Origin: Asterias amurensis
Lineage: Eukaryota > Echinodermata > Asteroidea > Forcipulatida > Asteriidae
Assembly: GCF_032118995.1 (NCBI RefSeq)
Contig: NC_092657.1
Coordinates: 6,340,391 to 6,404,390 of the forward strand
DNA length: 64,000 bases
Reading direction: 5' to 3'
Made by a program: the position numbers and the translations under genes. How positions within the stretch are numbered: position 1 is the stretch's first letter; every line of letters starts with the position of its first letter. Below, piece by piece: positions 11,460 through 23,800 of the stretch. A model generated the notes under the pieces. It was not told where the DNA came from, made no database searches, and was given only the letters and a program-made list of their open reading frames with translations.

Positions 11460-11690
11460 TTTAAAGGGAAGGTACACGTTTTGTAGTTGTCAAAGACCAG
11501 TCTTCTCACTTGATGTATCCCAAAATAAGCATAAAATAACAAGCCACACAAGGTTGTGTGCTTTCATACGGCTTGATTTCAAGACCTCAAATTCTAAATC
11601 TGAGGTCTCGAAATCAAATTCGCGGAAAATTACATCTTTCTCGAAAACCACGTTACTTCAGAGGGACCCCAGAGAATTTATTCAAGCGAA
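11460..11690. repeat. F1 MITE, partial copy
   Basis: Contains the F1 blocks CAAAGACCAGTCTTCTCACT and GAGGTCTCGAAATCAAATTC; a right terminus is not seen. It lies just upstream of the sulfotransferase first coding exon. Confidence 0.7.
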
Positions 11691-11779
11691 AATGTACACA
11701 GTAATACGATTACCGCATAACAAAACTTTTTGTTTGTTTTATTTTGTGTTCAGTGGCCAAAAACAAGGAACATTTCAAG

Positions 11780-11897
11780 ATGGTTAAAGGAATAAAAAGT
11801 CAAACATGCCAGGTCTACTGGGTATTTATCATGCTGTGTTTCATGATATGGATTGTCTTCTTACTCTTCCAGTATCAGCTACTATCAAAGCCACGCG
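11780..11897 (+). CDS. Carbohydrate sulfotransferase gene, coding exon 1 (signal anchor)
   Basis: First coding exon, 39 codons plus one base. It encodes a short cytoplasmic tail with a Lys (MVKGIKSQTC) and a strongly hydrophobic segment (about residues 13-34, WVFIMLCFMIWIVFLLF), the type II Golgi anchor expected for HNK-1-type sulfotransferases. A good acceptor (TTTTGTGTTCAG, ends 11753) precedes the ATG, suggesting an upstream 5' UTR exon. The chosen donor is G|GTATGT at 11898; it joins in frame (phase 1) to exon 2 at 12514. A second usable donor in the adjacent foldback repeat (AG|GTAAAT at 11950) would join in frame to an alternative acceptor at 12524. The identity of this exon rests on the TM anchor and on phase agreement with the downstream exons. 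Confidence 0.7.
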
Positions 11898-11903
11898 GTA
11901 TGT

Positions 11904-12060
11904 TTGCAATGGGAGACTTCAGGACGCTAGGTGGCAGCAGACTTACCAGGTAAATTTCCATTGTTTACGTAGTTCTGAGCGAGCACATATTATGACCGAG
12001 AACAATGGATTTTACCTGATAAGTCTGCTGCCACCAAGCGTCCCAAAAGTCTCCCATTCC
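11904..12060. repeat. Foldback element abutting a splice donor
   Basis: Arms of about 55 bp, GGTGGCAGCAGACTTACC... and its complement ...AAGTCTGCTGCCACC, flank a ~45 bp loop. It begins within about 10 bases of the exon 1 donor and itself contains an AG|GTAAAT donor-like site. Non-coding in the preferred gene model. Confidence 0.75.
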
Positions 12061-12111
12061 ACCTGTTTAATCATGTATTTGTTTTGCTATCTCGTCACAA
12101 CAAGAGTGATG

Positions 12112-12325
12112 AAAGTGGAGCCTTTAAGGACATTATTCTAAAATTGAGGTCTCGAAATCAAGTTCGTGGAAAATCACGTCTTTCTCGAAAACTAGGTCAC
12201 TTCAGAGGGAACCGTTTCTCAAAAATGTATGTTTTATACTATCAACCTCTCCCCATTACTAGTTACCAAGTAAGGTTTTTATGCTAATTTTGAGTCATTG
12301 CCAATAGTATTCACTGGCTTTAATT
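12112..12325. repeat. F1 MITE right half in intron 1
   Basis: Carries GAGGTCTCGAAATCAAG, CTTCAGAGGGA and TACTATCAACCTCTCCCC and ends near the F1 right terminus (CCAATAGTATTCACTGGC). Confidence 0.75.
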
Positions 12326-12513
12326 AATAAATTAAAGTTCAACTGTATATGCTTTTGTACTTATTTTTCGTTAGGCAATTTGGACAGCAATGCAAGAAGC
12401 TGTTAGTGTTGGTCACATTGTAGGGAAGTTTTACTTGCGTTGACAAAACAGTAATTACCTGAAAAAAAAATCTACGCATGTGAAATTATTTTACCTATTA
12501 TTTTCGTTCGGAG

Positions 12514-12587
12514 TAGCTTTGAGACTGAAGAGTGAGCCGCAGTCCCAGCCCTATAAAGTGAACAAACAGAAACAACACCCACAGTTG
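12514..12587 (+). CDS. Carbohydrate sulfotransferase gene, exon 2 (stem region)
   Basis: 74 bp exon between a pyrimidine-rich acceptor (TATTTTCGTTCGGAG) and a strong donor (TTG|GTAAGT). With the single base from exon 1 it reads V-ALRLKSEPQSQPYKVNKQ and so on, a Lys/Gln/Pro-rich low-complexity stretch typical of the luminal stem between anchor and catalytic domain. It ends in phase 0, matching exon 3. An alternative acceptor at 12522-12523 keeps the same frame if the longer exon 1 is used. Confidence 0.65.
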
Positions 12588-12634
12588 GTAAGTTCAGTGT
12601 ATCATTGCCACGTTCGCATTGCATACAATCAAAC

Positions 12635-13510
<876 letters not shown>

Positions 13511-13709
13511 ACTTATATGTTTGTTCCAAATTACAGTGTATCCTGTATTAACCTCTTGAGAAACTAAAGATAAAGTATTTATGTTTGCTAAATTGAAGCT
13601 CAGTAAATCTTGAAAACTGTTCAGCCGTCTTGTTGTTTATACATGGCATAACATAATGTGCTTCCGAACCAACATAGCCAAATCTTGTTTGGATTCTCTC
13701 TTTTGATAG

Positions 13710-13892
13710 CCGCACTCCACAATGGATGCCTTCTTGAAAGAACAATCTGAAGTGCAGCTCCAACGCCACAAGTACATCCAGGAGTCATGTGCTAAACACC
13801 CACACCTAAACGTGGGCGATATCAGCCACACAACAAAGAGACAGATACTTGTGGTCGACAAGCATAGGCTTCTTTACTGCTTCATACCAAAG
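13710..13892 (+). CDS. Carbohydrate sulfotransferase gene, exon 3
   Basis: 183 bp (61 codons), phase 0 at both ends. Acceptor TTCTCTCTTTTGATAG; donor AAG|GTGCGA. It encodes the start of the luminal catalytic region: RHKYIQESCAKH, the segment with the conserved Cys upstream of the active site, then the beta strand ILVVDKHRLLYCFIPK that leads into the PAPS-binding loop. The split falls inside the loop (IPK | AGCTNWK). The ORF seems to run on past the donor, but that extension is intronic. Confidence 0.88.
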
Positions 13893-13976
13893 GTGCGATT
13901 AAAGGGAAACGTTTTTTATTTTGTTTGGGGCTTTGGGCTACAACAAAACAGTTTGTTATTATACAAAATCTGTGAT

Positions 13977-14300
13977 TGCAGTAATAATAACCAGCTTTTA
14001 TACAGCTCTTTTCACACCCGAGGGCATCTCAAAGCGCTTCCGTTATTACCCCTTGTCACTGGGCCTTGAATCATTTATCAACCATCTCAACTCCCTTGGG
14101 AGTATACAGCCTGTGGGACAATTATATGCGCTACTCGGCAAAACCATGCACAAGAACCACTGGGTGGAGAGAAGCAATTTTAGTGAAGTGTCTTGCTCAG
14201 GGACACAAGTGTTACAACCAGGATTCGAACCCACACTCTGCTGAACAGAAGCATCACAGCTTGAGTTCGGTGCTCTTATCCACTCTGCCACGACACCCCA
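13977..14300 (-). mobile_element. tRNA-derived SINE
   Basis: On the minus strand it opens with a tRNA-Leu-like head: A-box-like GTGGCAGAGTGGATAAG near 14290, then B-box GGGTTCGAATCC near 14226. The body includes GTGTCCCTGAGCAAGACACTT and AAGCGCTTTGAGATGC and ends in a short TTATTATT tail. The head is too degenerate and extended to be a functional tRNA. Inserted in intron 3, antisense to the gene. Confidence 0.82.
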
Positions 14301-14887
14301 AAATAATTCCATCTCATTAGTTTCTTGCAAAAAAAAAAACCCAAAACACACGTTTTTTTAATCCAGATATAAAATCCGAACCATCTTCATTGGATTGGAC
14401 GGGATTGGATTAGCGATCAAAGTAGAATAATTACCGATCAAAATTGTAGGAATATAAAACTTAATCTCTCACAAAGCTTATGAATTTGTGTTTTTAACTG
14501 GTTAGATGACATCGTCAATATCAACTGATCCATCCAGTGAAGATGTTATTAAACATGAAATATGAACTGTTTTTAAACTTAAAAAGTTCTATAGTAATAA
14601 TGTCATTAAAATAGACCCTTCCCACGAAATACGCTAATTACATTCACGCATGCGTACATACCCTATTGGTGGCAAACGCCACAGAGTTGTACACTAAGCA
14701 GACGCGCAAACGCGTCTGCGTCACGCAGCCATTAGCCGTGTATAAAACATAGATATAGCTATAAGTTATCACACAAGCGCGAGTGGAATACGGAAAAATA
14801 TAGCGCTTCTGCGTCCCATATCCAACTTGGTGCGTGACATAGAACACAATACGCATGGTAGTGATATTAGCCGTGCAATATTATACA

Positions 14888-15050
14888 CATAATGAATGTT
14901 TATGAGTGCAATGGTGCGAATATGTTCATGAGTTGAAAGATGGAAAGTTCTATTCAACGAGGCGGAGCCGAGTTGAATGGAACATTCAAGCTTTCAACGA
15001 ATGAACATATTCGCACCATTGCACGAATGAAAAACATTCATTATTTGTTT
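14888..15050. repeat. Foldback element in intron 3
   Basis: GTGCAATGGTGCGAATATG on the left faces CATATTCGCACCATTGCAC on the right, around an AACGAGGCGGAGCCGAGTTG centre. It is absent from the matching intron copy at 19970-20030, so it either inserted here or was lost there. Confidence 0.8.
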
Positions 15051-15228
15051 TATATAACATCCAAGTAGATCTTTGTCATTTTGATTGAAAGATAAAACTT
15101 TCAAAACAAACATAGTGTAGGCTACAATTTTAATTGTAGAAGCCGAATGCTAGTAATTTTACTAATATGCCTTGCAGTAACACTGCTGCGTTACCAAAGA
15201 CACGCGCACGCAATGATGTTTTTACTCA

Positions 15229-15317
15229 GCTTTTTCGTTCCATCCGAAAAGTACTATTGCACGCTGGCAGCGTGCCAGTGTGCAGTGGTACTTTTCGGAT
15301 GGAACGAAAAAGCACGG
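15229..15317. repeat. Short perfect foldback
   Basis: TTTTTCGTTCCATCCGAAAA and its complement flank a GCACGCTGGCAGCGTGC core, a stem of about 40 bp. Confidence 0.85.
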
Positions 15318-15604
15318 TGAGTGACTCAGCGTGCAATGGTACTTTTATTTGCTATCACGTGACGGACAATCCTCCAATCAAATGGCAAGGAACTGCGTGG
15401 GTGTTATATAAAGGTTTTTATCACCACTCCATTACTCCATTCTGCCAATCTGATTGGAGGATTAGCGCGTACTTGAAGATAAAATTAAAATATCATATTC
15501 TATATCTATGGTACACAACAGCGTAATGTTTCCTTATTTTTACGAACAAAAATGTTAGTGCGAATATCTCATATAGATACGCCTCTTTTACTATGTATGC
15601 ATGG

Positions 15605-15705
15605 GTACGTCACAATGCTAACCCAAAACGAGGCGATGGGCGCAGCCACTGCAAGTGATGGGGGACGTGCGCCCATAGCCTCATTTTGGGTTAGAATTAT
15701 GACGT
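15605..15705. repeat. Palindrome at the amplification breakpoint
   Basis: CTAACCCAAAACGAGGC with GATGGGCGCA on the left is mirrored by TGCGCCCATAGCCTCATTTTGGGTTAG on the right (given in parts as a 27-base arm). The same palindrome precedes copy B (about 20217-20300). In every array unit only the right arm survives, fused to the sulfotransferase 3' fragment. Confidence 0.85.
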
Positions 15706-15806
15706 CATGCATAAATATTAAGAGAGGCGTATTAACAACATTACCAATGATGTATTCATCGAAGTAAACTGTATTCGTTTGTGTCGTTATTTTTATGCTA
15801 CAAAAG

Positions 15807-16478
15807 GCTGGATGCACCAACTGGAAGACAGTATTAGCGGTGATGGATGGATATCGGAGTAGAACGGACGATATCACAGGACCAATGGCCCACGATTACT
15901 ACGAGAAAAGGAGACTCAGCTCTTACAACCAAACGGAGCAAAAATACCGTCTGGAAACCTACACCAAGTTCACCGTCACACGGCATCCATTTGAACGTGC
16001 TCTATCAGCGTACGGAAACAAGTTCGCAAACATGAACGTTTACAGAGGTTATCCGCCCTACCAAAAACTTGCCAGGTCTATCATGAAGAAGTTCAGGAAA
16101 AATGCAACGCCCGTGCAGCTGAAGACTGGCGAGAATATTACGTGGGTTGAGTGGGTTTCGTACCTCACTAAATCTCGCCCGGAAGAGTTTGACGTGCACT
16201 GGATGGAGTACTTTCAACTATGTTCTCCGTGCAAAATAAACTACGACTACATTGGCAAATTGGACACCATTTCAGATGATTCTGAATACATTCAGACAAA
16301 GTTGGGTATACAAAAGAAAGTGTCGTTCCCGTCGAGAAAAACCAGTCTTCCGTATAACAGTTCAGACAAATTTGATAACTACATGAGTCAGTTAAGTCAA
16401 GAACAACTTCGAAATCTTTGGGAGGTGTACAGGTTAGACTTTGAGCTGTTTGGGTACTCAAAACCAAATTTGTCTTAA
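15807..16478 (+). CDS. Carbohydrate sulfotransferase gene, terminal exon 4 (intact copy A)
   Basis: Terminal exon, 223 codons plus stop, joined in phase 0 to exon 3; with exons 1-3 the protein is about 348 residues, the usual size for the HNK-1 sulfotransferase family (CHST8-14 type). These Golgi enzymes move sulfate from PAPS to a GalNAc, GlcA or related sugar hydroxyl on glycan chains. The 5'-phosphosulfate loop spans the splice junction, PK-AGCTNWK (residues about 124-132); the 3'-phosphate motif is TVTRHPFERALSAYGNKF (about 181-198). The family blocks EEFDVHWMEYFQLCSPC and IGKLDTI follow. The final helix (EQLRNLWEVYRLDFELFGY) is present, unlike in the array copies. An ATG 12 bases upstream of the acceptor is intronic and not the start. 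The acceptor (TACAAAAG) has a weak adjacent pyrimidine tract. Confidence 0.92.
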   Translation, partial: AGCTNWKTVLAVMDGYRSRTDDITGPMAHDYYEKRRLSSYNQTEQKYRLETYTKFTVTRHPFERALSAYGNKFANMNVYRGYPPYQKLARSIMKKFRKNATPVQLKTGENITWVEWVSYLTKSRPEEFDVHWMEYFQLCSPCKINYDYIGKLDTISDDSEYIQTKLGIQKKVSFPSRKTSLPYNSSDKFDNYMSQLSQEQLRNLWEVYRLDFELFGYSKPNLS

Positions 16479-16645
16479 AAACAGCGTGGGTCCAATTGTC
16501 AATTCAAACAATTGTCAATTCAATTCAATTCCAATTGTCAATTCAATTGTCAATTCCGTTCAAACAACACCTCGCGATGCCCTCTCGACCAATCAGAATA
16601 GACATACTGTCTTAGGTATTTATGAATGGCTGTTACCATTCATCC
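16479..16645. repeat. CAATTGTCAATT minisatellite plus F2 fragment
   Basis: Immediately 3' of the stop is a short direct-repeat tract of AATTGTCAATTC units (about 16494-16555), then an F2 end fragment (CAACACCTCGCGATGCC...GGTATTTATGAAT). The same flank, with extra F2 sequence, follows the terminal array copy at 44867-45215, so the duplication included the 3' flank. Confidence 0.75.
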
Positions 16646-16684
16646 AGATAAAGAAGGTTACACTCATTATCATAAAGGATGCAA

Positions 16685-19600
16685 TCAAGCCAGTAGATTG
16701 ATTATCTGTTTATTTCGTCAAATCTATTGAATAATGTTTATGAGGTCTCTGTTATTCCCAGTGGTCTGTCTGATCATCAAGTTACAGGTCTTAAATTGTG
16801 TGATATTGACACCCCTCACGGCCAAGGCAGATGGATTTGCAATAATAGTCTGCTGAAAGACGACGATTGCAACTTCAGGGTTGTTACCTTTTGGAGTTAT
16901 TGGAGAACACAAAAGTATAATTATGACAAGGTGTCTGACTGGTGGGAAAGTGGCAAATTTAGAACAAAGGAAATTATTCGGGACTTTGGAAAAGAAAAAG
17001 CCTCTGATAAAAAACGTCACTTCGTTCACTTACAGAAACGCCATGCGTATTTATTGAGTATGGGCTTAAACTGTGACACTGATGCTATTAATGAAATTGA
17101 AACTGAGCTTAAAATCTATGAGACTAATGAGTGGGAAAAAGCCCAAATTAGAATCCGCAACACTGTAAAAGATGAAGGCGAAAAAGCTTCTAAATATTTC
17201 CTCAACCTGGAAAAGCAGCAAGTAAATAATGGGAAAATCGACAAATTACTCACCAACGATGGTAGTTATGCCAACCAGTCAGACACTATGTTGAACTGTG
17301 CCAATGTGTTCTATAGTAATTTATATAAGGCAGAGGAAATATCTCCTTTCCGCCTAGAAGACATTATTTCAAATATAGAAACCAAACAAATTACTGAAGA
17401 GATTCAGTCTAACCTTGATTGTGAAATTACAGCCGACGAAGTTAGGAGAGCTATTTTTCAGATGAACAAAAATAAGTCCCCAGGGCAGGATGGTCTGACT
17501 GTAGAATTCTATCAAACCTATTGGGATGTTATTAGCACAGATTTGATTGATGTTTATAATGATTGTCTTAACAAAGGTACAATGTGTAACTCTATGAATT
17601 CCGCTTTGATTAGACTCTTTTATAAAAATGTGGGCGATAGATACGAATTGAAAAACTGGCGTCCCATTAGTCTGCTCAACGTGGATTATAAAATCCTGGC
17701 TAAAGTGATCACAACAGATTGAAACTAATCATGCCCATTATTATCGGCGAAGAGCAAACTTGTGGGATAACCTCTAGAAATATTCAAGAGAATATTATGC
17801 TTTTACGAGATGTTATTGATTTTGCTAACTGGAATAATTTACACGCTTGTCTTCTAAGTATAGATCAAGAAAAAGCTTTTGATCGTATTAGCTGGGTTTA
17901 TATTATGTTATGGACAGAATGGGTATCCCACCGATACTGATTAAGTGGATTAAAGTCCTTTACAGTAATCCTTATTAATGAGTCTTAAGCTTCAATGGTT
18001 AGTTCGGTACCCATCCTCCTGAACAATTTTATTGGCACTCCCGTTAAGGTTGAACGAGGGATACGACAAGGGTGCCCATTATCTCCTTTGTTGTACTCCA
18101 TTTGTGCGGAGGGGTTAGCCTCCCTAGTCAGAAGTAGTTGTAAACTTTAAGGTATTGTTACCCCTAATGGGGAATGCAGTGTTCGTTTAATCCAACATGC
18201 TGACGACACTAATATATTTGTTAGTGACAATAAGGTATTCGATGTAATTCAACACATTCTCAACGTGTATTGTAAAGGTAGTGGTTCTAAACTTAATGTT
18301 GATAAATCTAAAGGTCTTTGGTTAGGGAACTGTTATGGAGAAGTAGAAAAGATAGCCCTGGTAGTTTCAAGTTTGTTAAGAAACTTAAAATTCTCGGTAT
18401 CATATTTGGGACTGACATTACGCCTGAAGTGGGGTCCCAGAATTAACAAAATTAGCTCTACCCTTGACAAATGCTCCAAACGTCACCTCAATTTAAATGG
18501 TAAAGTAGTTATTGTGAACAATTTGATAGGAGCAGGGATTAACTATTTGGGAAGCGTGCTTGAATGTCCCAACTACTGGATCAAAAAGATGAATGATCTT
18601 ATTTGGACATTTTTTTTGAGTGAGAAAATGGAGAAAATCAAGAGAAATACCATCATAGGTCCCCCAGAATTGGGGGGAATGGGCCTTTTGGATATTGAGA
18701 GTAAATTAATGAGTCTTAAGCTTCAATGGTTAGTTCGGTACCCATCCTCTGAAGGTAAATGGAAAGTGTATTTTTATTACTGGTTGAAATGTGCCGGAGC
18801 AGACGATCATTTAGAATGGTACATATTTGCTAACATTCGTAAGAATCTTCAAATCACCCCGTTTTACCATGAACTTATCGTTACTTTTAAGTACGCAGGA
18901 GGGAAGCTTTTATGCAATTTTACCAGCATTTGGGAAGCCATGGAAGTTCCACTGTGGAACAATGTCAAGGTTACTAGGGATGAATCACTTTTAAAGAGCC
19001 CTCTTCTAAAATCTGTGGGTTGTTTTAATGTGGGTGATGTTGTCAGACACGGAGAACTGTTCTCCTTTCATGATATTGCCAGAGCATGTCAAATCAAACA
19101 TATTAATGATGGTAGAATTTTGAAGAGAATTGAAAAACACATAGATTATACGTTAATCAATGAGAAAAGAGAAGGACCGGCAGTGCATACAAGTAACTGG
19201 CTTGCCATTTGTGATCATCAAAGCAAAACTGTTCCTATTTGTGAAACTAATGTGAAGTCTAATTATATGAACTGCATAATGTGTAAAATTGTTTCTCCCA
19301 AGGTGCAAGTTAAATGGAAACACATTTTTCACCTAGGACAAGATTTACCTTGGGCTTCAGTTTGGATGAGTAATTGGAAAAATGGGTTAATGGATCCGGA
19401 TGACAAACAGTTTATGTACAAACTTAGACATAGAATTCTACCAACTAAAGACGTTTTGCTGAAAATAGGTGTCGTTAAAGAACCAACATGTCCGCTTTGT
19501 AACGTTAACAATGAAACTCACGAACATATCTTTATTTATTGTACCCACACTTGGGAGGCTTGGACCTTTGTGGAAAGACTGCTCAGAAAATATACTGGTA

Positions 19601-19830
19601 ACAAACACGTTTACTTGAATGACTCTAATAGAATTATTGGTTATAATTTAGAACCAGTTCAGGCTATTGTCGTAGCTAAACTGCTCAGACTGATCTGGAA
19701 TATAAGATGCAAAAAGGTGTGCAACAGTTATTCCAAAACCAGCAGAAATTGACATCATCATTCAGTTAAAAGTTGGGAATTTAAGTGGGGTGCTTATTAT
19801 TTTGTGACTTAAGTAGTTTCGTGAATACGG
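16685..19830 (+). mobile_element. L1/Tx1-type LINE, 5' truncated and decayed
   Basis: Starts inside the C-terminal part of the APE endonuclease (DYLFISSN... then LSDH, about 16697-16770), followed by a long linker and RT motifs: NKNKSPGQDGLTVEFY (about 17466), NWRPISLLNVDYKILAK (about 17655), GITSRNIQENI and IDQEKAFDRISW (17719-17900), QGCPLSP (about 18070) and QHADDTNIF (about 18195, where the YADD box reads HADD). A frameshift at about 17715 and several stops between 17940 and 18265 kill it. The C-terminal region (18265-19752) ends in the Cys-His knuckle CPLCNVNNETHEHIFIYC typical of L1/Tx1 ORF2. It lies between sulfotransferase copies A and B. Confidence 0.85.
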
Positions 19831-20405
19831 CCCCAGCGTCCCATATCCAACGCGCTATATTTTCCGTATTTCCACGAGCGCGCGTGTGATAACGTATTTA
19901 TCTTCAAGCCATAGATATAGAATTAAAGTTATTCTATTCTATATCTATGCTTCAAGCAAACTTGGTGCGTGACATAGAACACAATACGCATGGTAGTGAA
20001 ATTAGCCGTGCAATATAGGTTTTATCACCACTCCATTTTGCCAATCTGATTGGAGGATTAGCGCGTACTTGAAGATAAAATTAAAATATCATATTCTATT
20101 ATCCATGGTACACAAGAGCGTAATGTTTACTTATTTTTTACGAACAAAAATGGTAGTGCGAATATCTCATATTAGATACACCTCTTTTACTATGTATGCA
20201 TGGGTACGTCACAATGCTAACCTAAAACGAGGCGATGGGCGCAGCCACTGCAAGTGATGGGGGACGTGCGCCCATAGCCTCAGTTTGGGTAAGAATTATG
20301 ACGTCATGCATAAATATTAAGAGAGGCGTATTAACAACATTATCAATGATGTATTCATCGAAGTAAACTGTATTCGTTTGTGTCGTTATTTTTATGCTAC
20401 ACAAG
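19831..20405. repeat. Duplicated piece of sulfotransferase intron 3
   Basis: Blocks match 14805-14880 (CTTGGTGCGTGACATAGAAC...GCCGTGCAATAT) and then jump to the equivalent of 15412-15806 up to the exon 4 acceptor. The ~530 bp foldback-rich segment present in intron 3 is missing. Exons 1-3 are not duplicated here. Confidence 0.8.
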
Positions 20406-20878
20406 GCTGGATGCACCAACTGGAAGGCAGTATTAATGGTGAGGGATGGATATCGGAATAGAACGGACGATATCACAGGACCAATGGCCCACGATTACTA
20501 CGAGAAAAGGAGACTCAGCTCTTACAACCAAACGGAGCAAAAATACCGTCTGGAAACCTACACCAAGTTCACCGTCACACGGCATCCATTTGAACGTGCT
20601 CTATCAGCGTACGGAAACAAGTTCGCAAACATTGACGTTTACAGAGGGTATCCGCCCTACCAAAAACTTGCCAGGTCTATCACGAAGAAGTTCAGGAAAA
20701 ATGCAACGCCCGTGCAGCTGAAGACTGGCGAGAATATTACGTGGGTTGAGTGGGTTTCGTACCTCACTAAATCTCGCCCGGAAGAGTTTGACGTGCACTG
20801 GATGGAGTACTTTCAACTATGTTCTCCGTGCAAAATAAACTACGACTACATTGGCAAATTGGACACCATTTCAGATGA
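20406..20878 (+). pseudogene. Sulfotransferase terminal-exon copy B, split by a LINE
   Basis: Copy of exon 4 from AGCTNWK-equivalent residues to LDTISDD, where it runs directly into the 3' end of the antisense LINE. It keeps the acceptor and both PAPS-binding motifs. Its variant residues (LHK, NWKA, NIDVYRG, SITKK) define an 'H-type' sequence shared with array copies at 32658 and 36503. Reading on past the breakpoint adds about 30 LINE-derived residues before a stop. The rest of this exon resumes at about 24634. Confidence 0.88.
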
Positions 20879-23800
20879 TATATATATATTTATTGACCAA
20901 ACCAACAGCGGACGAGCCGCCAATTACAGGAAAGGATACAAAACAATTAGAAATATTCATATAGCCTATATAAAAACAATCTGATATGTACAAAGTTAAC
21001 AATTAAAATATAATCATCTTAGGAAAGAAAATTAAAGCATACATTGAAGATTAAGTAAAATAAAATAGGGAACAGAAAACAGACCACCATGAACGACTGT
21101 GAAAATATATTTAAATTAAATTATAAACAGAATAAACGATAAAAAGACAAGGGAAAAAAAGAAGAAAAAAAAAATATATATATATATATAATATAAACAA
21201 ATCGATGTGAACAATATCAAATAAAATAAAACAAAACACTGTAAATACATGTATACATTAGTTACTGGAAGAGGATATGGCACGCAAAACCTGACCACGA
21301 AAAGAATTAAGAGAAGGGACTCCGAACACATCACAAGAACCATGGATACTATTATATGTCGAGGAAATCCTTGACAAAAAGCCACGCTTTGTCACATCCA
21401 CCTGATTCCTTGGCACATATAAGATGTGTTTAATAGACTGTCTAGTATTACGGTTAGGAACATGTAAGCCGAAGGGGTTGAACTCAGTGTTGCTAAAATG
21501 ATTGTGGAAAAATTTGTAGAGAAATAGACAGTCATTCAATATTCTTCTCTGTCTAAGTGGTGGAAGTCTGTACATTTTACATAGGTCAAGATAATCCAAG
21601 TTATAAATAGTGCCATTATTTAGTGTCCTATGAATAAATTTGAGAAAACGAAACTGAACTCCCTCTAGTCTATGTGCTTGATGGGCTGAAATAGAGTTAA
21701 ATACAATGGTACAAAAATCAAGATTAGGTCTGATGAGAGAACAAAAAAAGGTACGTAGAACATGCTCATTCTTTAAGGAGCGAAAGTTACGCCATACTAA
21801 ACCACTCGTGCGATTGGCTTTTTTGATAATAGTATTAACATGCGGAATGAAAGTGAGTCTGCTGTCAATAAAAATACCAAGATCTTTCTGGACATCAACA
21901 CGAGTAAGAATATTATCACCTAAGGTATAATCAAATTTGACAGGCTTCTTCTTAAGAGTCAGGGTTAAAATGCTACATTCGTTAACGTTAAGAAATAGAC
22001 GCCATGTTTTAGACCAGTCAAGAATTCTATCTAAGTCAGCCTGCAAAGAAATAGTATCGGCTGTGCAACCAATCTGACGAAAAACCTTTAGACCATCAGC
22101 ATAAAGTAAACATTTATTACTTAAACATTCAAGAAGATCGTTAACAAATAATGTAAATAAGAGAGGTCCTAGAATTGAACCCTGTGGAATTCCAGAGGGC
22201 ACTGTTTTCCATTCGGAAGAAAAACCATCCACAACTACTCTATGTTTTCTGCCAGTTAGATAACTTTGTATAACAAAATTAATACATTTGGATGAATATT
22301 GTAGGAGTTCAGTTTGTACAAAGGAAAATCATGGTTGACTCGATCAAATGCCTTGGAAAAATCAGTATATATAACATCTAACTGCTCTCTCTGATCAACA
22401 GCACGGTATGCCTCTAGTAAAAGTGCAGTAAGGTTTGTGGAACAACCCCTTCCAGAGACAAAACCGTGCTGTTGCTCAGAAATCGCAGGTCGAACATGGG
22501 AAAAAATCTGCTCACATAGTATTTTTTCATAAACCTTGGCTACCTGAGGGATTAATGAAATTGGCCTATAGTTAGAGACACTTGACTTTTTACCAGCCTT
22601 ATGGATAGGAACAAGGTTAGCAGTTTTCCAACTTGAAGGAAAGCATCCCTCCTTGGATGCTCTTGTGAAAATATACGATAAAGGACCACACAGGGCACCA
22701 GCACAGGAATTAAAAACAAAACCTGATACATTATCTGATCCACTAGCTCTAGAACAGTCAATATTGTTTAACTTTTTTAGAACATCAGATTCAGTTATTT
22801 GGATAGCAGGCATGGCATTCAAGTTAGCAGACTGAAGAGTAGGCATAGTCTCCGTTGCATTAGATTCATCAGGTGGTGGAAGATAGACAGACTGAAAAAA
22901 AGTCCATAAAAAGAGCCGTTTTGCTAGACGAATCAGTAGCTTCTAGACCTGAGGTTTCATGACGAAGAGTTGAAGGCAAGGCATGCCGGCGGGATCGAGC
23001 CTTAATAAAACTCCAAAAACGTTTTGGATTTTTACCAATGTCATCAGTGATTGATTGAAGATATGATGCATACTTAATCTTTACCAAATCAGTTCTTGAT
23101 TGCTGAAAAGATGCTATGTTCTCCGGAGTTGAATTGGACTTCTTGCGGCGAAATGCTCGTTCTTTGGCTCTTAGGGCAAAATGAACTTGTCCATCAAACC
23201 AAGGAGGTGAGGGACGTCGTGGACGGACAACATGGACAACATCGATGATGGCAGCTTCAACAAGATCATTGAAGAGAGATGTAGCATCATCAATATTGTC
23301 AGTGGCTTCGAGCAGATTCCAGGGAATGCACTCAAGTGTTCTGTTGAGGTCTTTTAAATCTGCTTTACGGAAGTTAAAAATGGGCCGACTGATAGGCTGT
23401 AAAACAGGCATTGAAGTATCATTGAAAAGAAAGCTCAATCTTATTGACTTGTGATCAGATTGAAAAAAGTCATCACCAGTTGTAGACGAAGCTATAGGAG
23501 GTTACTAGAAGTAAGGGCAAGGTCGAGAATGTTATCTCCTCTCGTGGAGCAAAAGTTTACTTGTTGCAAATTGTGAGCAGACATGACAGCATCAACAAAA
23601 ACATCATCAATCGTCGATCCACTTGAGACTGCCAGCTTACTTCTAGGGTTCCACTGTAAAGTAGGGAGATTGAAATCTCCAGCAATACAAATGTTATTGT
23701 AGTGGCTGGAAACAATAATAAAGGTGTCAGCCAGTGCCTCTAGTGGCCCAACTCTACTGTTCGGTGGCCTATAAAAAACACCAAGAAGCATCTTGTTGCG

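Larger units (their letters stand above)
13893..15806. other. Intron 3 of the sulfotransferase gene
   Basis: About 1.9 kb between phase-0 exons. Contains a SINE (13977-14300), foldbacks at 14888-15050 and 15229-15317, and a palindrome at 15605-15705 whose right arm begins the amplified 1,923 bp unit. The last ~130 bp, including the acceptor, is repeated in every array copy. Confidence 0.75.

Noticed and set aside
11203-11787. 194-codon ORF upstream of the sulfotransferase exon
   Set aside because: It crosses an F1 repeat copy and overlaps the 5' region of exon 1 in a different frame; no domain seen.
14225-14300. Functional tRNA-Leu gene
   Set aside because: The A and B boxes are there, but the head runs into a SINE body with a TTATT tail, and the acceptor stem does not pair as a real tRNA should.
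15795-15806. ATG at 15795 (and equivalents in each copy) as the sulfotransferase start
   Set aside because: It lies in the intron just before the acceptor. Splicing to exon 3 forms the conserved PK-AGCTNWK loop, and a protein starting there would lack the anchor and half of the loop context.
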